Origin: Bacteroidales bacterium
Lineage (GTDB): Bacteria; Bacteroidota; Bacteroidia; Bacteroidales; GCA-2748055
Length of the DNA: 15,552 nt
NCBI GenBank assembly: GCA_024763595.1
Contig: JANTFK010000028.1
Coordinates: forward strand, 1-15,552
Direction: 5' to 3'
Program-made: the position numbers and the translations under genes
Shown here: positions 1 to 9,001 of the stretch, piece after piece
How the letters are laid out: the number at the start of each line of letters is the position of its first letter
Position numbering within the stretch: position 1 is the first letter of the stretch
Notes under the pieces: model-generated
Databases searched by the model: none
Told to the model about the DNA's origin: nothing
The model's input: the letters and a program-made list of their open reading frames with translations, nothing else

Positions 1-1074
1 CATGCCGGGCTCGAATGGATGCAGACGATCAATGGGATCATGCACATCAAGTCCAAGTGAATGAGAGGTGCCATGCATGAGGTATCGTTTCCACAAGGGA
101 TCGCGGGATGTGTGTTCCCTGGCTTCTTTCAAAGTATAAAGACCCAGGCGAATATGCTCCTCTTCCCAAAGTTCACTCACATTGTTGTTGTATTCCTTCA
201 AACTCGTGCCCGGCACCATCATGTCTCGGGCCTGCCTGAAGATTCTGTGGACCGCATTGTAAATCTCACGCTGCCGGACGGAGAACCGTCCACTGACCGG
301 TATGACCCTCGTGCAATCTACTGCATAATTGTTAACCTCTGTGCCAAAATCCAGCAGCAGCAACTCCCCGGCCCGGCACTGACAGTTATTGCTGGTATAA
401 TGCAATACCAGGGCATTATTCCCCGCTGCCACAATGGGGTCATATGCATGCCCTTCAGCTCCCTGTCCTATAAACTCCCCGATGATTTCAGCTTCCACCT
501 GGTATTCCCACACACCAGGTTTTATCATATCCAGCACCCTTAAAAAAGCAGATCCTGTTATGGCCGCTGCCTTACGCATCTCAGCGATCTCCTCCACTTC
601 TTTTACCATCCTCAACCGTATCATCATGGAGGATAGGGGAAGTGTAGTAAAATCAATCATTGCAGGCGGTTTATCCGAATAGATCACAGAAGCTTCCCGG
701 ATCAACCTGCCAGATATATCATCCAGCTCTTCCAGCCATGCTACATGGCTGATCCCTGAAAGCACCGTTGCTTCATTAAAAGTGAGTAACGGACCAGTCC
801 ACAGGTCCGATGTTCCGGTAGATTTTCTGATAAATAATATTTCGCGCAGATGCGGGTCATCATGACCGGGGAAAAACACAAAGACACTCTCCGCCTGGTT
901 GATACCCGTCAGGTAAAAAAAATTTGACTCTTGCCGGTACGGATAAAACTGATCACCGTTCCTTTGAGCCTTTTCGGCCGAACCGATAATAACAAGCGAG
1001 CCGGGCCTTACAAGACTGGCCAGTTTATTCCTGTTTTTGATAAAAAGTGCGGCCGGGACCGGTGCTGACTTCAT
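1..1074 (-). CDS. Aminopeptidase P family (M24) metallopeptidase, C-terminus cut by window edge
   Basis: This gene reads leftward from an ATG at 1074 and stays open to base 1, giving 358 residues without the C-terminus. The N-terminal third is the aminopeptidase P N-terminal domain (the stretch ESNFFYLTGINQAE lies near residues 49-62). The rest is a creatinase-fold M24 domain. Visible active-site elements are LHYTSNN (His225), LDFGTE (Asp242), VDCTRV (Asp253) and HGTSHSLGLDVHD (His338). The two glutamate ligands expected after the final FEPGM lie outside the window. In the family these residues bind two metal ions, and the enzyme removes an N-terminal residue preceding proline. The metal-binding aspartate motif reads DCTRV, where the paralogue at 4595-5983 has DITRT, but both aspartates are kept. 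The gene is divergent from sdhC across 137 bp. Family assignment is firm; the peptide substrate is not known. Confidence 0.93.
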   Translation of the reverse strand, partial: MKSAPVPAALFIKNRNKLASLVRPGSLVIIGSAEKAQRNGDQFYPYRQESNFFYLTGINQAESVFVFFPGHDDPHLREILFIRKSTGTSDLWTGPLLTFNEATVLSGISHVAWLEELDDISGRLIREASVIYSDKPPAMIDFTTLPLSSMMIRLRMVKEVEEIAEMRKAAAITGSAFLRVLDMIKPGVWEYQVEAEIIGEFIGQGAEGHAYDPIVAAGNNALVLHYTSNNCQCRAGELLLLDFGTEVNNYAVDCTRVIPVSGRFSVRQREIYNAVHRIFRQARDMMVPGTSLKEYNNNVSELWEEEHIRLGLYTLKEAREHTSRDPLWKRYLMHGTSHSLGLDVHDPIDRLHPFEPGM

Positions 1075-1094
1075 AAAAAGCGTAACTATGTAAA

Positions 1095-1118
1095 AAAGCA
1101 GATATTCTTATCTGTTTT
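1095..1118. repeat. Small inverted repeat in the peptidase/sdhC divergent region
   Basis: CAGATA and TATCTG (1099-1104 and 1109-1114) form a perfect 6-bp inverted repeat around a 4-base loop. The arms extend outward through one G-T mismatch to a further three A-T pairs. It lies upstream of the candidate sdh -33 element and inside the likely leader of the leftward peptidase gene. It could be an operator or a small RNA hairpin; neither is shown. Confidence 0.4.
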
Positions 1119-1135
1119 AAGAAATATTTTTCAAC

Positions 1136-1166
1136 TTTAGAAGAGAAATAGAAAATACTATATTTG
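1136..1166 (+). promoter_or_regulatory. Candidate sdhCAB promoter, Bacteroidota type
   Basis: TATATTTG at 1159-1166 matches the TAnnTTTG -7 consensus exactly. TTTA at 1136-1139 is a one-mismatch -33 element with a 19-base spacer. Transcription would start near 1172, leaving a leader of about 40 bases before the sdhC ATG. Confidence 0.65.
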
Positions 1167-1211
1167 TTCTCACTTTTTGCAATTTAGGTAACTTATTTTA
1201 ATTGTAGTCCT

Positions 1212-1877
1212 ATGTCTGGAATTTTAACCACTTCCATAGGGAAGAAACTATTGATGTCGCTGGCGGGTATTTTTCTGCTTACTTTCCTGCTGGTTCACCT
1301 GGGAATCAATCTGCTTGTCATCATCTTTGACGATCCCATGGTTTATAACAAAGCGGCCCATTTTATGGGTACAAATGTACTGATCAAGATATTTGAGATC
1401 GTTCTGTTTGGCGGACTCCTGCTACATATGATTTATGCTTTGATCCTGCAGGTACAGAATTGGATCGCACGTCCCAAAAGATATAATAAGGCCAATTACT
1501 CCAACACCTCCTTTTTCTCAAAATTCATGATCCATACAGCCGTTATCATAATGGTTTTCCTGGTGATCCACTTTATTGACTTTTATTTCAAAGCCAAATT
1601 CGGACATGCTGCGGAGATTCATATTGACGGCGTTACATATCATGATTTTGCCGCTGAGATCGAAGACAAATTCAAAATGCTGCCATTCGTTATATTTTAC
1701 ATTGCAGCTTTTGTTTTTCTGGGGTTCCATCTGATTCACGGATTTCAGTCAGCTTTTAAAACCCTGGGGTTGGAAAATAAAAAATATACGCCTGTGATTC
1801 AGTTTCTGGCTGCTCTTTACACTGTTATCATAGTAGGTGGATATTCCATCATGCCCCTTTTGATCTACTTCAAGTAA
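1212..1877 (+). CDS. sdhC: Succinate dehydrogenase/fumarate reductase cytochrome b subunit
   Basis: This 221-residue protein is the membrane anchor of a type-B succinate:quinone oxidoreductase, passing electrons between the iron-sulfur subunit and membrane quinone. Five hydrophobic helices are visible, at about residues 12-38, 57-80, 105-127, 157-179 and 193-219. This is the single-polypeptide, five-helix arrangement of the diheme family typified by Wolinella FrdC. Histidines at 29, 72, 120 and 173/176 sit in helices and are the likely heme b axial ligands; the exact pairing is inferred. It begins the operon, with sdhA 20 bp downstream and sdhB after that. The ATG lies about 40 bases after a good candidate promoter. 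Whether the enzyme mainly oxidises succinate or reduces fumarate cannot be told from this sequence. Confidence 0.95.
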   Translation: MSGILTTSIGKKLLMSLAGIFLLTFLLVHLGINLLVIIFDDPMVYNKAAHFMGTNVLIKIFEIVLFGGLLLHMIYALILQVQNWIARPKRYNKANYSNTSFFSKFMIHTAVIIMVFLVIHFIDFYFKAKFGHAAEIHIDGVTYHDFAAEIEDKFKMLPFVIFYIAAFVFLGFHLIHGFQSAFKTLGLENKKYTPVIQFLAALYTVIIVGGYSIMPLLIYFK

Positions 1878-1897
1878 TAATATAATAAGCAATCAAT

Positions 1898-3838
<1,941 letters not shown>

Positions 3839-3851
3839 GAGAAGATCTGCC

Positions 3852-4589
3852 ATGAACCTGAAACTTAAAATCTGGCGCCAGAAAGATTCCAAAAGTAGGG
3901 GAAAGTTTATTAACTACCAGTTAAAGAATATTTCACCCGATAGTTCTTTCCTCGAGATGCTGGATGTCCTGAATGAAGAGTTGATCTCAAAGAACGAAGA
4001 ACCTGTAGTATTTGACCACGACTGCAGGGAAGGTATTTGTGGTGCATGCGGCATGTATATCAACGGGAGGCCACACGGACCGGACTCTCTGATAACCGTG
4101 TGCCAGCTACATATGCGTAAATTCAATGATGGAGATACCATCGTGATTGAGCCATGGCGTGCGAGGGCTTTCCCTGTGATCAAAGACCTGGCTGTGGACC
4201 GTTCAGCATTTGATAAACTGATCCAGGAGGGAGGCTATGTTTCTGTGAATACGGGAAGTGCTCCGGATGCAAACAGTATCCCTGTCAAAAAAGAGTTTGC
4301 CGACCTGGCCATGGACGCTGCTGCATGTATCGGGTGTGGTGCCTGCGTGGCTGCCTGCAAAAACGCTTCAGCCATGTTGTTTGTGGGAGCCAAGATATCT
4401 CATCTTGCCCTTCTTCCCCAGGGGAAGGTAGAAGCCTCGGAACGTGTTAGCCGGATGGTGGTCAAAATGGATGAACTGGGATTTGGTAACTGCACCAATA
4501 CAGGTGCCTGTGAGGCAGAATGTCCCAAAGGAATTAAACTGACCAACATCGCCAGGCTGAACAGGGAGTATTACAAGGCTGTCTTCTAA
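3852..4589 (+). CDS. sdhB: Succinate dehydrogenase/fumarate reductase iron-sulfur subunit
   Basis: This 245-residue subunit carries electrons from the flavin to the cytochrome b subunit through three iron-sulfur clusters. Cys58, Cys63, Cys66 and Cys84, in HDCREGICGACG and ITVCQLH, form the [2Fe-2S] site. CIGCGACVAACK supplies Cys159, Cys162 and Cys165, which with Cys224 (in AECPKG) bind the [4Fe-4S] cluster. Cys169, Cys214 and Cys220 bind the [3Fe-4S] cluster; the spacing between the last three cysteines is the same as in E. coli SdhB. All expected ligands are present. It is the last gene of the operon and ends 5 bp from the stop of the convergent M24 peptidase gene, with no hairpin terminator visible between them. 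Confidence 0.97.
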   Translation: MNLKLKIWRQKDSKSRGKFINYQLKNISPDSSFLEMLDVLNEELISKNEEPVVFDHDCREGICGACGMYINGRPHGPDSLITVCQLHMRKFNDGDTIVIEPWRARAFPVIKDLAVDRSAFDKLIQEGGYVSVNTGSAPDANSIPVKKEFADLAMDAAACIGCGACVAACKNASAMLFVGAKISHLALLPQGKVEASERVSRMVVKMDELGFGNCTNTGACEAECPKGIKLTNIARLNREYYKAVF

Positions 4590-4594
4590 TCTGG

Positions 4595-5983
4595 TCAGGA
4601 GTGCATGGTCTCCTCAACCTCCTCCACTGTTTTGGGTATGGGTGTCCCCAGTATACGACTGCCTGAAGCGGTTATCAGTATATCATCCTCTATCCTAATC
4701 CCTCCGAAATCGAGGTATGACTCCGCTTTAGCATAATCAATAAACTGTTCAAGTTTCCTGTCAGCTTTCCACTGCTTTATTAAATCGGGGATAAAATAAA
4801 TACCAGGTTCATTGGTGATAACAAAACCTTTTTCAAGTTCCTTTCCCATTCTCAGGTAGGCAAGGCCAAACTGCTCACTTCTGACAATTGTATCTGTGTA
4901 ACCCACAAAATCCTCTCCCAAACCTTCCATATCATGTGTATCGAGGCCCAGCATATGACCCAGGCCATGCGGAAAGAATAGTGCATGCGCCCCCGCGGCC
5001 ACCGCCTCATCCACATCCCCCTTCATGATTCCCAGGCCGATCAGCCCTTCGGCTATAATTTTTGCAGCCATCAGGTGTACCTCCCGGTATGTCTTTCCAG
5101 GGGAAGTTTCCCGGATGGTCTCCGTATGCGCCTTAAGAACAATATTATAGATCTCCTTCTGACGGTTGGAAAACTTACCTCCCACAGGGAATGTCCTTGT
5201 AATGTCGCTGCCGTAACACATTGCAGTTTCCGCCCCGGCATCACACACCACCATACGGCCCTCTTCCAGCTCATTACCATGGTCATGGTTATGAAGGATC
5301 TGGCCATTCATACTCAGGATCACAGGGAAAGGAACCCCTCCTCCATGCGATAGTGCAATCCCTTCTATGGCACCAGCCAGCTCACTCTCATAATTACCCG
5401 GGAATCCCATTTTCATAGCTGTAGTATGCATGATACCGGCTACCTCTACTGCTTTCTCAATTTCACCGATCTCATGGACATCTTTTACTGAACGTAGTTT
5501 TACTACTGCCCTTATCAGTTCTTCAGAAATATAGGATGACACCTTCTCACAGGCAATCCCGAGAAGCCCGGACAAAGCGATTATCTGATCTCCGCGGTAA
5601 GGAGGCATGATATGCAACTGCCTGCCTGCCTGCAGGGCTCTTTTCAGATCTGCAGCCAATGCTTCTGAAGTGGCACTGTTTTTAGCTCCTGCTTTCCCTG
5701 CCAGGTCCTTGACCCTGGGCTGCTCACCCATCCAGATAATATCACTCATGGTAAAATCATCACCATACAGGATATCCTCACCTTCATCCACATCACAACT
5801 TCCGTAGAGGCCCGGTTTATCGATACCAAAAAAATAGAGGAAATTGCTGTCCTGACGGAAACGGTAAGTATTGTCCTTATAATTCATGGAGCTCTCTTCG
5901 TTGCCGGGGAAAAGGATTACTCCTTCACCCACCATATCACGCAACAGTTTACGCCGTTGCCAGTATACCTCTTTTGGAAACAT
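4595..5983 (-). CDS. pepP: Xaa-Pro aminopeptidase (M24B, aminopeptidase P)
   Basis: This 462-residue protein (from ATG 5983) is a full aminopeptidase P. The N-terminal domain covers about residues 1-160 and includes the typical FRQDSNFLYFFGID block. The M24 catalytic domain follows. Counting from ATG 5983, all five metal ligands are present: Asp248 (VVCDAGAE), Asp260 (GSDITRTFPVGGKFS), His343 (HGLGHMLGLDTHD), Glu392 (TNEPGIYF) and Glu432 (GIRIEDD). Known members are cytoplasmic dimetal enzymes that cut the bond before proline. A longer reading from TTG 5989 adds only two residues; the ATG is preferred. A perfect -7 element lies about 40 bp upstream. It is the second M24 peptidase in the window; together the two genes flank sdhCAB. 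Confidence 0.95.
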   Translation of the reverse strand: MFPKEVYWQRRKLLRDMVGEGVILFPGNEESSMNYKDNTYRFRQDSNFLYFFGIDKPGLYGSCDVDEGEDILYGDDFTMSDIIWMGEQPRVKDLAGKAGAKNSATSEALAADLKRALQAGRQLHIMPPYRGDQIIALSGLLGIACEKVSSYISEELIRAVVKLRSVKDVHEIGEIEKAVEVAGIMHTTAMKMGFPGNYESELAGAIEGIALSHGGGVPFPVILSMNGQILHNHDHGNELEEGRMVVCDAGAETAMCYGSDITRTFPVGGKFSNRQKEIYNIVLKAHTETIRETSPGKTYREVHLMAAKIIAEGLIGLGIMKGDVDEAVAAGAHALFFPHGLGHMLGLDTHDMEGLGEDFVGYTDTIVRSEQFGLAYLRMGKELEKGFVITNEPGIYFIPDLIKQWKADRKLEQFIDYAKAESYLDFGGIRIEDDILITASGSRILGTPIPKTVEEVEETMHS

Positions 5984-6024
5984 TTGCAATTATATTTAGT
6001 TGTTATTGTTCAGGTCAGGAGAGC

Positions 6025-6032
6025 CAAAAGTA
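6025..6032 (-). promoter_or_regulatory. Candidate -7 element for the pepP-like gene
   Basis: On the minus strand this reads TACTTTTG, an exact match to TAnnTTTG, placing transcription start near 6018 and the ATG about 35 bases downstream. The -33 element is weak: the best match is ATTG (6058-6055) at a 22-base spacing. Confidence 0.45.
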
Positions 6033-6175
6033 ATCTCAATTTTTGACAAACAGCCAATATCCATGATAAAGTTAACCCGGTTCAGGGCATGTTTTACACC
6101 ATAATAGAAATAATATCTTTAAATATTCGATTTTAATAGTAAATAGCGTAACCTTTTCATATACATGGCGTAAAA

Positions 6176-6224
6176 AATTGCGAATAGTATTGGATAGTTC
6201 AGGTTTTTTTCTATATTCGCAATT
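6176..6224. repeat. 11-bp perfect inverted repeat around a candidate promoter
   Basis: AATTGCGAATA (6176-6186) and its exact reverse complement TATTCGCAATT (6214-6224) are separated by 27 bp. The left arm ends just before the candidate -33 element and the right arm covers most of the -7 element and the expected transcription start. The layout fits two half-sites for a regulator that would block or loop the promoter, or a cruciform. A partial third copy of the right arm (TATTCG) occurs at 6124-6129. Confidence 0.6.
6189..6219 (+). promoter_or_regulatory. Candidate promoter for the hypothetical gene at 6266
   Basis: TATATTCG at 6212-6219 differs from TAnnTTTG at one position. ATTG at 6189-6192 is a one-mismatch -33 element with a 19-base spacer. 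Transcription would begin near 6225, about 40 bases before the ATG. The inverted repeat at 6176-6224 brackets this element. Confidence 0.4.
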
Positions 6225-6265
6225 CTCCATACGCTTTTCAACGTTTTATTAACAATTTTACGAAC

Positions 6266-7000
6266 ATGCCCTACAGACGCTTACCCAATACAGACTCATC
6301 TAGGCTCAAATCTCTCTATGCAGCCTTACATAAAGGGAAAGACATCCCTCCGTTTAAACTAGCATTCACGCCAGGCTCCTACAGGAAAATCCAATCCATA
6401 TTACCTGTATTCGAATCTGCCATCAATGAACATAAGAATGCGCTGAATATCCAGGCGGAAAAGAACAAAGAGTATCAGAAAAGACTAAGGAAAGTACGTC
6501 TGTACATTTCACATTTTATCCAGGTAGTAAATATGGCGGTAACAAGGGGAGATCTGAGGCCGGTTACGCGTAATTACTTTGGTCTTGAGGAAGATGGCAG
6601 AAAGGTACCTACACTTAGTTCTGAAGAAGATGTTATCAACTGGGGACGGCAACTGATCGACGGGGAGTACAAGCGACGTATGAAAGGGCTCAACCCTGTA
6701 ACAAATCCGACCATAGCAGTGCTTAAGGTACACTATGATAAATTCATTGAATATCACAATTACCAAAAAAGCCTGAAGAGCCGGAGTCAGCGAGCACAGA
6801 AACAGTTGAATGAGAAACGTTCCCAGGTTGATCGCATCATCCAGCAAATCTGGAACGAAGTGGAAAACTCATTCAACGATCTGCCCGAAGAAATGCGCAG
6901 GGAAAAAGCATCAGAATACGGATTGGTTTATGTTTTCAGAAAGAGTGAATTGAATAGTATCAATCTTTTTCAGTCCCCCCGGGCAGAGGGGATCGGGTAG
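6266..7000 (+). CDS. Conserved-looking hypothetical protein, function unknown
   Basis: This 244-residue protein starts MPYRRLPNTD. I recognise the opening as similar to a hypothetical protein often present in Bacteroidota genomes, but I know no function for it. It has no signal peptide, membrane segment or cysteine cluster. It is rich in Lys, Arg, Glu and Gln and looks mostly helical, with likely coiled-coil segments at about residues 50-80 and 155-200. Distinctive blocks are HFIQVVNMAVTRGDL (83-97), EEDVINWGRQLIDGE (120-134) and YGLVYVFRKSE (218-228). A basic, soluble, helical protein could bind nucleic acid or act as a scaffold, but that is only a guess. It stands alone, divergent from the pepP-like gene. 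Its last 41 bp overlap the 3' end of the convergent CPBP protease gene. The ATG start follows a candidate promoter by about 45 bp. Confidence 0.85.
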   Translation: MPYRRLPNTDSSRLKSLYAALHKGKDIPPFKLAFTPGSYRKIQSILPVFESAINEHKNALNIQAEKNKEYQKRLRKVRLYISHFIQVVNMAVTRGDLRPVTRNYFGLEEDGRKVPTLSSEEDVINWGRQLIDGEYKRRMKGLNPVTNPTIAVLKVHYDKFIEYHNYQKSLKSRSQRAQKQLNEKRSQVDRIIQQIWNEVENSFNDLPEEMRREKASEYGLVYVFRKSELNSINLFQSPRAEGIG

Positions 7001-7940
7001 TTATTCCACTAATCCGGTAATACCATAGTACCGATAAAAACAGGAATACCATCAGGCTGATGAGAGCGGCCACAGGAATCATGTTGCTGGTTCCGATCTC
7101 TTCCAGCATATCATCACTGTTCCCCCTGGAATTAAAATAGTAGTAAATCACACTCATGGTATTGTTCACAAAGTGGGCCAGTATGGGGTACCATATGGAA
7201 CGGCCATATAACATCAGGTAGCCCAGGATGAGGCCCAGTACAAACCTGGGAAGGAAGGAGAAGAACTGAAAATGGAATGCACTGAACAATGCTGCTGTCA
7301 AAACAATACCCACATGCCTGTTTTTTACCATTCCTGTCAAAAGCCGCTGCAATAATCCACGGAAGATCAGCTCCTCTCCCACTGCTGCAATTATCCCGAT
7401 CATCAACAGGTTTACAAGCAATCCCTGGAAAGTACCGGTTGAAGTAAATGCCCGCATCATCTTTTCGGCCTCATTTTCCAGGGTCCTCAGAAATTGATCC
7501 AACGCTTTGACGGGGAATTCAATCCGCATATTAAGTTCAGCCAGGTAATTGATGAAAGGAATGATAACGATCATCATCATAACGGTCAGCAACAGCGCCA
7601 TGGAACTGGTGGGACTGCGGAACCTGAAATAAGAACAGAAATCTCCTTCAAACAGAAATGAAAAAATAAAGGCCGGTATAATAAACGTTCCCACCGATCC
7701 AATGATCTGAATAAATTTGGTTGCTGCAACATAACGCGGATCATCATAAGCTCCCAGGGAGATCATCTCTGAAAAGCTAAAACCATATATCCACCCGGCC
7801 AGGAAAACGCCCAGGAACTGAAAAGCCAGAGCAAAAATAAACAGGATCACCACTGAAAAAAGAAATTTTTCAGATGGCCTTAAGCCGGCAAGTAATGCTT
7901 CTCTCGACACGAAATTTTGTATTTTTGCAAACTGAACCAC
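6960..7940 (-). CDS. CPBP family intramembrane glutamic protease (CAAX protease/Abi type)
   Basis: This is a polytopic membrane protein of up to 326 residues, with about eight hydrophobic segments. The CPBP/Rce1 signature is complete: GEELIFRGLLQRLL (Glu189, Glu190 and Arg194), FSAFH (Phe219 to His223) and HFVNN (His256 to Asn260). In the family the glutamates and histidines form the active site within the membrane. Bacterial members are linked to processing of membrane substrates or bacteriocin self-immunity, but the substrate here is unknown. The start is unsure: the longest frame begins at GTG 7940, only 16 bp from the GTG of the divergent dus gene, and another GTG lies in frame at 7910. 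Its last 41 bp overlap the end of the convergent hypothetical gene. Confidence 0.9.
   Translation of the reverse strand: MVQFAKIQNFVSREALLAGLRPSEKFLFSVVILFIFALAFQFLGVFLAGWIYGFSFSEMISLGAYDDPRYVAATKFIQIIGSVGTFIIPAFIFSFLFEGDFCSYFRFRSPTSSMALLLTVMMMIVIIPFINYLAELNMRIEFPVKALDQFLRTLENEAEKMMRAFTSTGTFQGLLVNLLMIGIIAAVGEELIFRGLLQRLLTGMVKNRHVGIVLTAALFSAFHFQFFSFLPRFVLGLILGYLMLYGRSIWYPILAHFVNNTMSVIYYYFNSRGNSDDMLEEIGTSNMIPVAALISLMVFLFLSVLWYYRISGITTRSPLPGGTEKD
7920..7927 (+). promoter_or_regulatory. Candidate -7 element for dus
   Basis: TATTTTTG matches TAnnTTTG exactly and lies 30 bp before the GTG of the dus gene, giving a leader of roughly 23 bases. No good -33 element is seen at the usual distance. It falls inside the longest reading of the divergent CPBP gene. 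Confidence 0.45.
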
Positions 7941-7956
7941 AAAGAAAGCAAAATTT

Positions 7957-8970
7957 GTGAAGATTGGCGATCTGGACCTCGGTCACCAACCCCTGTTTCT
8001 GGCTCCCATGGAGGACATCACTGATCCCTCTTTCAGGCATCTTTGTAAACAATCCGGGGTAAATATGATGTATACTGAATTCATCTCATCGGATGGATTG
8101 ATCAGGGATGGAGCTAAAAGCGTAAAGAAACTGGATATTTTCGATGATGAAAGGCCCATGGGGATTCAGTTATACGGGCACTTAGTAGAATCCATGGTAG
8201 AAGCTACCCGCATGGCCCTTGAATCCAAACCAGAGGTCATTGACATCAATTTTGGTTGTCCTGTCAGAAAGATAGCCCACAGGGGCGCCGGCGCCGGTAT
8301 GTTCATGAACATTCCATTGATGATGAAAATGACCCGTGCCATTGTGGAGGCGTCGACTGTACCGGTAACCGTTAAGACACGCCTGGGCTGGGACGAGCAA
8401 AATAAAGTTATCTTTGAGGTTGCCGAACAGCTTCAGGACCAGGGAATCAGTGCTCTAACCATCCATGGGCGCACCAGGGCACAGATGTATAAAGGCAGGG
8501 CCGACTGGACGCTTATTGGTGAAGTGAAAAACAATCCCAGAATGGTGATCCCCATCATAGGTAACGGAGATATCACCAACCCGGTGGAAGCCCGGCACGC
8601 ATTTGAACATTATCATGTGGACGGGATCATGATTGGAAGGGCAGCAGTGGGTAAACCCTGGTTGTTCGGCCATATCAGGCACTATCTTGAAACAGGGGAA
8701 CTCCTCCCCGAACCTTCTGTCTCTGAGAAAGTAGACATGGCCAGGCTCCAATTCTCCAAATCACTGGAAATGAAATCCGAACCGGTGGGAATATATGAAA
8801 TGCGACGCCACTTCTCCAACTATTTCAAAGCACTACCGCACTTTAAGGAGCTACGCCTGAAACTGCTTACCACACTGGATGTAAACGAGATCTACGATCT
8901 GCTGGAAAAGATCCGTGACCAGTACGGCGACTACAGGCCTGAAATTACAGGCGGTTTCTGGGACAAATAG
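7957..8970 (+). CDS. dus: tRNA-dihydrouridine synthase, DusB-like
   Basis: This 337-residue FMN enzyme reduces uridine to dihydrouridine in the D-loop of tRNA. Motifs run in family order: LAPMEDITDPSFR (15-27) for FMN binding, DINFGCPVRKI with catalytic Cys101, VKTRLGWD with Lys140, IHGRTRAQMY with His170, then IIGNGDI and IMIGRAAVGKPW for phosphate binding. The C-terminal helical tRNA-binding domain follows. The start is GTG at 7957: the protein then begins MKIGDLDLG, the usual N-terminus of Bacteroidota members, and no in-frame ATG occurs before the conserved LAPMED block. It is convergent with nadB, with 31 bp between stops and no clear terminator hairpin. The exact Dus subtype (which uridine is modified) is not certain. 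Confidence 0.93.
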   Translation: MKIGDLDLGHQPLFLAPMEDITDPSFRHLCKQSGVNMMYTEFISSDGLIRDGAKSVKKLDIFDDERPMGIQLYGHLVESMVEATRMALESKPEVIDINFGCPVRKIAHRGAGAGMFMNIPLMMKMTRAIVEASTVPVTVKTRLGWDEQNKVIFEVAEQLQDQGISALTIHGRTRAQMYKGRADWTLIGEVKNNPRMVIPIIGNGDITNPVEARHAFEHYHVDGIMIGRAAVGKPWLFGHIRHYLETGELLPEPSVSEKVDMARLQFSKSLEMKSEPVGIYEMRRHFSNYFKALPHFKELRLKLLTTLDVNEIYDLLEKIRDQYGDYRPEITGGFWDK

Positions 8971-9001
8971 GTACGGTATAAATGAACCCGGAATCAATGG
9001 T

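Larger units (their letters stand above)
5984..6265. other. AT-rich divergent intergenic region without a gene
   Basis: These 282 bp separate the divergent pepP-like gene and the hypothetical gene at 6266. No convincing open frame or tRNA is visible. They contain a candidate leftward -7 element (6025-6032), a candidate rightward promoter (6189-6219) and an 11-bp inverted repeat (6176-6224), listed separately. Confidence 0.6.

Noticed and set aside
61..543. A 160-codon rightward open frame
   Set aside because: It lies opposite the M24 peptidase gene, whose leftward translation shows full family motifs. The rightward product has no recognisable features.
6176..6224. Inverted repeat considered as an invertible (phase-variable) promoter
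   Set aside because: The arms are only 11 bp and 27 bp apart, much shorter than the known invertible promoters of Bacteroides, and no recombinase gene is nearby.
6975..6991. C-run/G-run hairpin (CCCC and GGGG, 8-base loop) in the gene overlap, considered as a bidirectional terminator
   Set aside because: Neither strand has a T-run after the stem; the minus strand is followed by A residues. The stem is also only four clean pairs.
6960..7940. CPBP protease considered as an abortive-infection or immunity gene in a defence island
   Set aside because: The neighbours are housekeeping genes and there is no toxin, phage or defence gene in the window; the family is common in Bacteroidota genomes.
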